DNA from: Peptoniphilus pacaensis
GTDB lineage: Bacteria > Bacillota > Clostridia > Tissierellales > Peptoniphilaceae
Direction: 5' to 3'
Assembly: GCF_900088125.1 (NCBI RefSeq)
Contig: NZ_FLQT01000003.1
Coordinates: 124,001-188,000 of the forward strand
Length of the DNA stretch: 64,000 nt
A program made the translations under genes and the position numbers. Below are positions 61,002 through 64,000 of this stretch, in pieces (positions within the stretch are counted from its first letter, which is position 1; every line of letters begins with the position of its first letter). A model generated the notes under the pieces. It saw only the letters and a program-made list of their open reading frames with translations, did no database searches and had not been told where the DNA came from.

Positions 61002-61077
61002 TGGTGATCCATCCGCGACTCGAACGCGGGACACCCTGATTAAAAGTCAGGTGCTCTGCCAACTGAGCTAATGGATC
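61002..61077 (-). tRNA. tRNA-Lys (TTT anticodon)
   Basis: Cloverleaf with encoded CCA; anticodon loop CTTTTAA. Confidence 0.95.
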
Positions 61078-61081
61078 GTAA

Positions 61082-61158
61082 TGGCTGGGGCGACAGGACT
61101 CGAACCTGTGGAATGCCAGAGTCAAAGTCTGGTGCCTTACCGACTTGGCTACGCCCCA
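61082..61158 (-). tRNA. tRNA-Gln (TTG anticodon)
   Basis: Cloverleaf with encoded CCA; anticodon loop CTTTGAC. Confidence 0.95.
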
Positions 61159-61170
61159 ACAAAAAATTAA

Positions 61171-61247
61171 TGGCGCACCTAGGAGGATTCGAACCCCCGA
61201 CACACGGATTAGAAGTCCGTTGCTCTATCCTACTGAGCTATAGGTGC
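61171..61247 (-). tRNA. tRNA-Arg (TCT anticodon)
   Basis: Cloverleaf with encoded CCA; anticodon loop CTTCTAA. Confidence 0.95.
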
Positions 61248-61250
61248 TCG

Positions 61251-61324
61251 TGGAGCGGGTGAAGGGAATCGAACCCTCGCAACCAGCTTGGAAGGCTGGG
61301 GCTCTACCACTGAGCTACACCCGC
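61251..61324 (-). tRNA. tRNA-Gly (TCC anticodon)
   Basis: Cloverleaf with encoded CCA; anticodon loop CTTCCAA. Confidence 0.95.
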
Positions 61325-61411
61325 AGGCGAATATCGAAAAAACTCCCGGTACAAGAGATGGCCGAAACGGAGAACCAACTACCGCCTCTATTCCTTAAAT
61401 GGAAATTTAAA

Positions 61412-61497
61412 TGGTGGAGGAGAGTGGATTCGAACCACTGAAAGCTGAGCTAACGGATTTACAGTCCGTCCCCTTTGGCCAACTCGGGAACTCCTCC
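61412..61497 (-). tRNA. tRNA-Tyr (GTA anticodon)
   Basis: Long variable arm of the bacterial Tyr type, encoded CCA, anticodon loop CTGTAAA. An 87-base spacer without a recognised element separates it from tRNA-Gly. Confidence 0.95.
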
Positions 61498-61514
61498 GAA
61501 AAGTGCTTTCGCAC

Positions 61515-61590
61515 TGGAGCTGATGGGAGGACTTGAACCCCTAACCTACTGATTACAAATCAGTTGCTCTACCAATTGAGCTACACCAGC
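61515..61590 (-). tRNA. tRNA-Thr (TGT anticodon)
   Basis: Cloverleaf with encoded CCA; anticodon loop TTTGTAA. Confidence 0.95.
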
Positions 61591-61648
61591 ACAGATTGAC
61601 AAAATTAAGAGCTCGCTTTCAAAAACACATAAGAGGTAACTTATGTAA

Positions 61649-61725
61649 TGGCGACCTGGATCGGACTCGAACCGACGACCTCCAGCGTGACAGGCTGGCA
61701 TTCTAACCAACTGAACTACCAGGCC
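61649..61725 (-). tRNA. tRNA-Asp (GTC anticodon)
   Basis: Cloverleaf with encoded CCA; anticodon loop CTGTCAC. A hairpin ACATAAG / CTTATGT at 61627-61646 follows it and could be a weak terminator or processing site. Confidence 0.95.
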
Positions 61726-61729
61726 AGGT

Positions 61730-61805
61730 TGGTGGGCGCAATAGGGCTCGAACCTATGACCCCCTGCTTGTAAGGCAGATGCTCTCCCAACTGAGCTATG
61801 CGCCC
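61730..61805 (-). tRNA. tRNA-Val (TAC anticodon)
   Basis: Cloverleaf with encoded CCA; anticodon loop CTTACAA. Confidence 0.95.
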
Positions 61806-61810
61806 TTATA

Positions 61811-61885
61811 TGGTGACCCCGCCGGGATTCGAACCCGGGTAACCGCCGTGAAAGGGCGGTGTCTTAACCGCTTGACCACGGGGCC
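61811..61885 (-). tRNA. tRNA-Glu (TTC anticodon)
   Basis: Cloverleaf with encoded CCA; anticodon loop CTTTCAC. Confidence 0.95.
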
Positions 61886-61888
61886 TTG

Positions 61889-61965
<77 letters not shown>

Positions 61966-61997
61966 CTATTCATTGCTGATGGATACATCATCCATGA

Positions 61998-62085
61998 TGG
62001 TGCCGAGGACCGGAATCGAACCGGTACGATCTCAACGACCGCAGGATTTTAAGTCCTGTGCGTCTGCCAGTTCCGCCACCCCGGC
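61998..62085 (-). tRNA. tRNA-Leu (TAA anticodon)
   Basis: Long variable arm, encoded CCA, anticodon loop CTTAAAA. Confidence 0.95.
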
Positions 62086-62088
62086 TTA

Positions 62089-62163
62089 TGGCTCTCAGGG
62101 TGGGACTCGAACCCACAACCTACCGGTTAACAGCCGGTTGCTCCACCATTGAGCTACCTAAGA
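62089..62163 (-). tRNA. tRNA-Asn (GTT anticodon)
   Basis: Cloverleaf with encoded CCA; anticodon loop CTGTTAA. It is the first tRNA after the 5S gene. Confidence 0.95.
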
Positions 62164-62245
62164 ATACACAAGTGAATAGAGAACAGCTTACCGACAAAGG
62201 CCGATAAGCGGATCCTATGAATATTAAGCAGAAGAAAATCTTCTG

Positions 62246-62361
62246 TCCGGCAATTTCCTACTCTCCCGGGTCGTTACCAACCAAGTACCATCGGCGTTAA
62301 GAGGCTTAACTTCTGTGTTCGGTATGGGTACAGGTGTGTCCCTCTTGCTATCGTCACCGGA
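62246..62361 (-). rRNA. rrf: 5S ribosomal RNA
   Basis: On the minus strand it carries the universal 5S core CCCATACCGAACACAGAAG and TTAAGCCTCTTAACGCCGAT, with pairing ends TCCGGTGACG / CCGG. It lies about 30 bases after the 23S 3' end and heads the tRNA cluster. Ends are approximate by a few bases. Confidence 0.95.
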
Positions 62362-62390
62362 CGAACCAAGCTGCATATACAATCTCTTTT

Positions 62391-64000
<1,610 letters not shown>

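Overview
The window looks like chromosome from a strictly anaerobic, fermentative Gram-positive (Bacillota; a Tissierellia/Peptoniphilaceae-like relative is my best guess, not proven). Reasons: a single-chain pyruvate:ferredoxin oxidoreductase, a ferredoxin-type [FeFe] hydrogenase, an SLH-anchored surface protein, MprF, ECF-type vitamin transporters, strong AGGAGG ribosome binding sites, and tRNAs with encoded CCA. Most genes are moderately GC-rich. Several AT-richer patches (about 1-4.0 kb, 13.5-17.4 kb, 46.0-47.6 kb) stand out as acquired or rearranged.

Layout. 1-4.0 kb (minus): an AraC-type regulator and an ECF transporter (A-A fusion, T, S), next to the dead 3' end of a serine recombinase. 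4.1-9.1 kb (plus): murI with a GtrA-type glycosyltransferase, then a cobalamin-dependent methionine synthase split over two genes. 9.3-10.9 kb: ECF sigma factor and its membrane partner. 11.1-13.3 kb (minus): radical SAM protein and Orn/Lys/Arg-type decarboxylase. 13.5-17.3 kb (minus): response regulator, truncated histidine kinase, an ABC-2 exporter pair and a truncated FtsX permease, read as a disrupted peptide-antibiotic sensing/resistance locus. 17.5-18.3 kb: formate/nitrite channel. 18.4-23.6 kb (minus): ABC importer with a DUF3798-type lipoprotein. 23.8-28.5 kb (minus): two tandem YhgE/Pip-like membrane proteins. 28.7-29.9 kb: Gate-domain membrane protein. 30.9-34.4 kb (plus): nifJ. 34.5-37.6 kb (minus): SLH surface protein with a putative cysteine peptidase domain. 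38.4-41.8 kb (minus): ribD-ribE-ribBA-ribH behind an FMN riboswitch and a terminator. 42.1-43.5 kb: second sigma/partner pair. 43.6-44.4 kb (minus): rplM-rpsI. 44.6-45.5 kb (plus): a stand-alone HEPN plus PD-(D/E)XK-like protein. 46.0-47.6 kb (minus): an AlbA_2/ATPase-like regulator flanked by 80-bp direct repeats of the mprF 3' end. 47.7-51.0 kb: mprF and an alpha/beta hydrolase. 51.1-55.6 kb (minus): apbE, membrane protein, pgpA, queT, [2Fe-2S] protein, [FeFe] hydrogenase. 55.9-59.5 kb (minus): cysteine desulfurase, thiI, lemA, TPM protein. 60.4-64.0 kb (minus): the 3' part of an rRNA operon (23S, 5S) followed by 17 tRNA genes.

How it fits together. NifJ yields reduced ferredoxin that the hydrogenase could discharge as H2, and the FocA-like channel could handle formate. 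The riboflavin operon and ApbE point to flavin use. The desulfurase would supply sulfur to ThiI for tRNA 4-thiouridine. MprF, the two YhgE proteins, the ABC-2 exporter and the two ECF sigma systems suggest frequent envelope stress.

The most unusual points are the HEPN/nuclease fusion, the repeat-flanked AlbA_2 cassette, the hollowed-out two-component/ABC locus and the VWA-like/cysteine-peptidase/SLH surface protein. None could be tested by database search here; family names rest on motif and architecture recognition.
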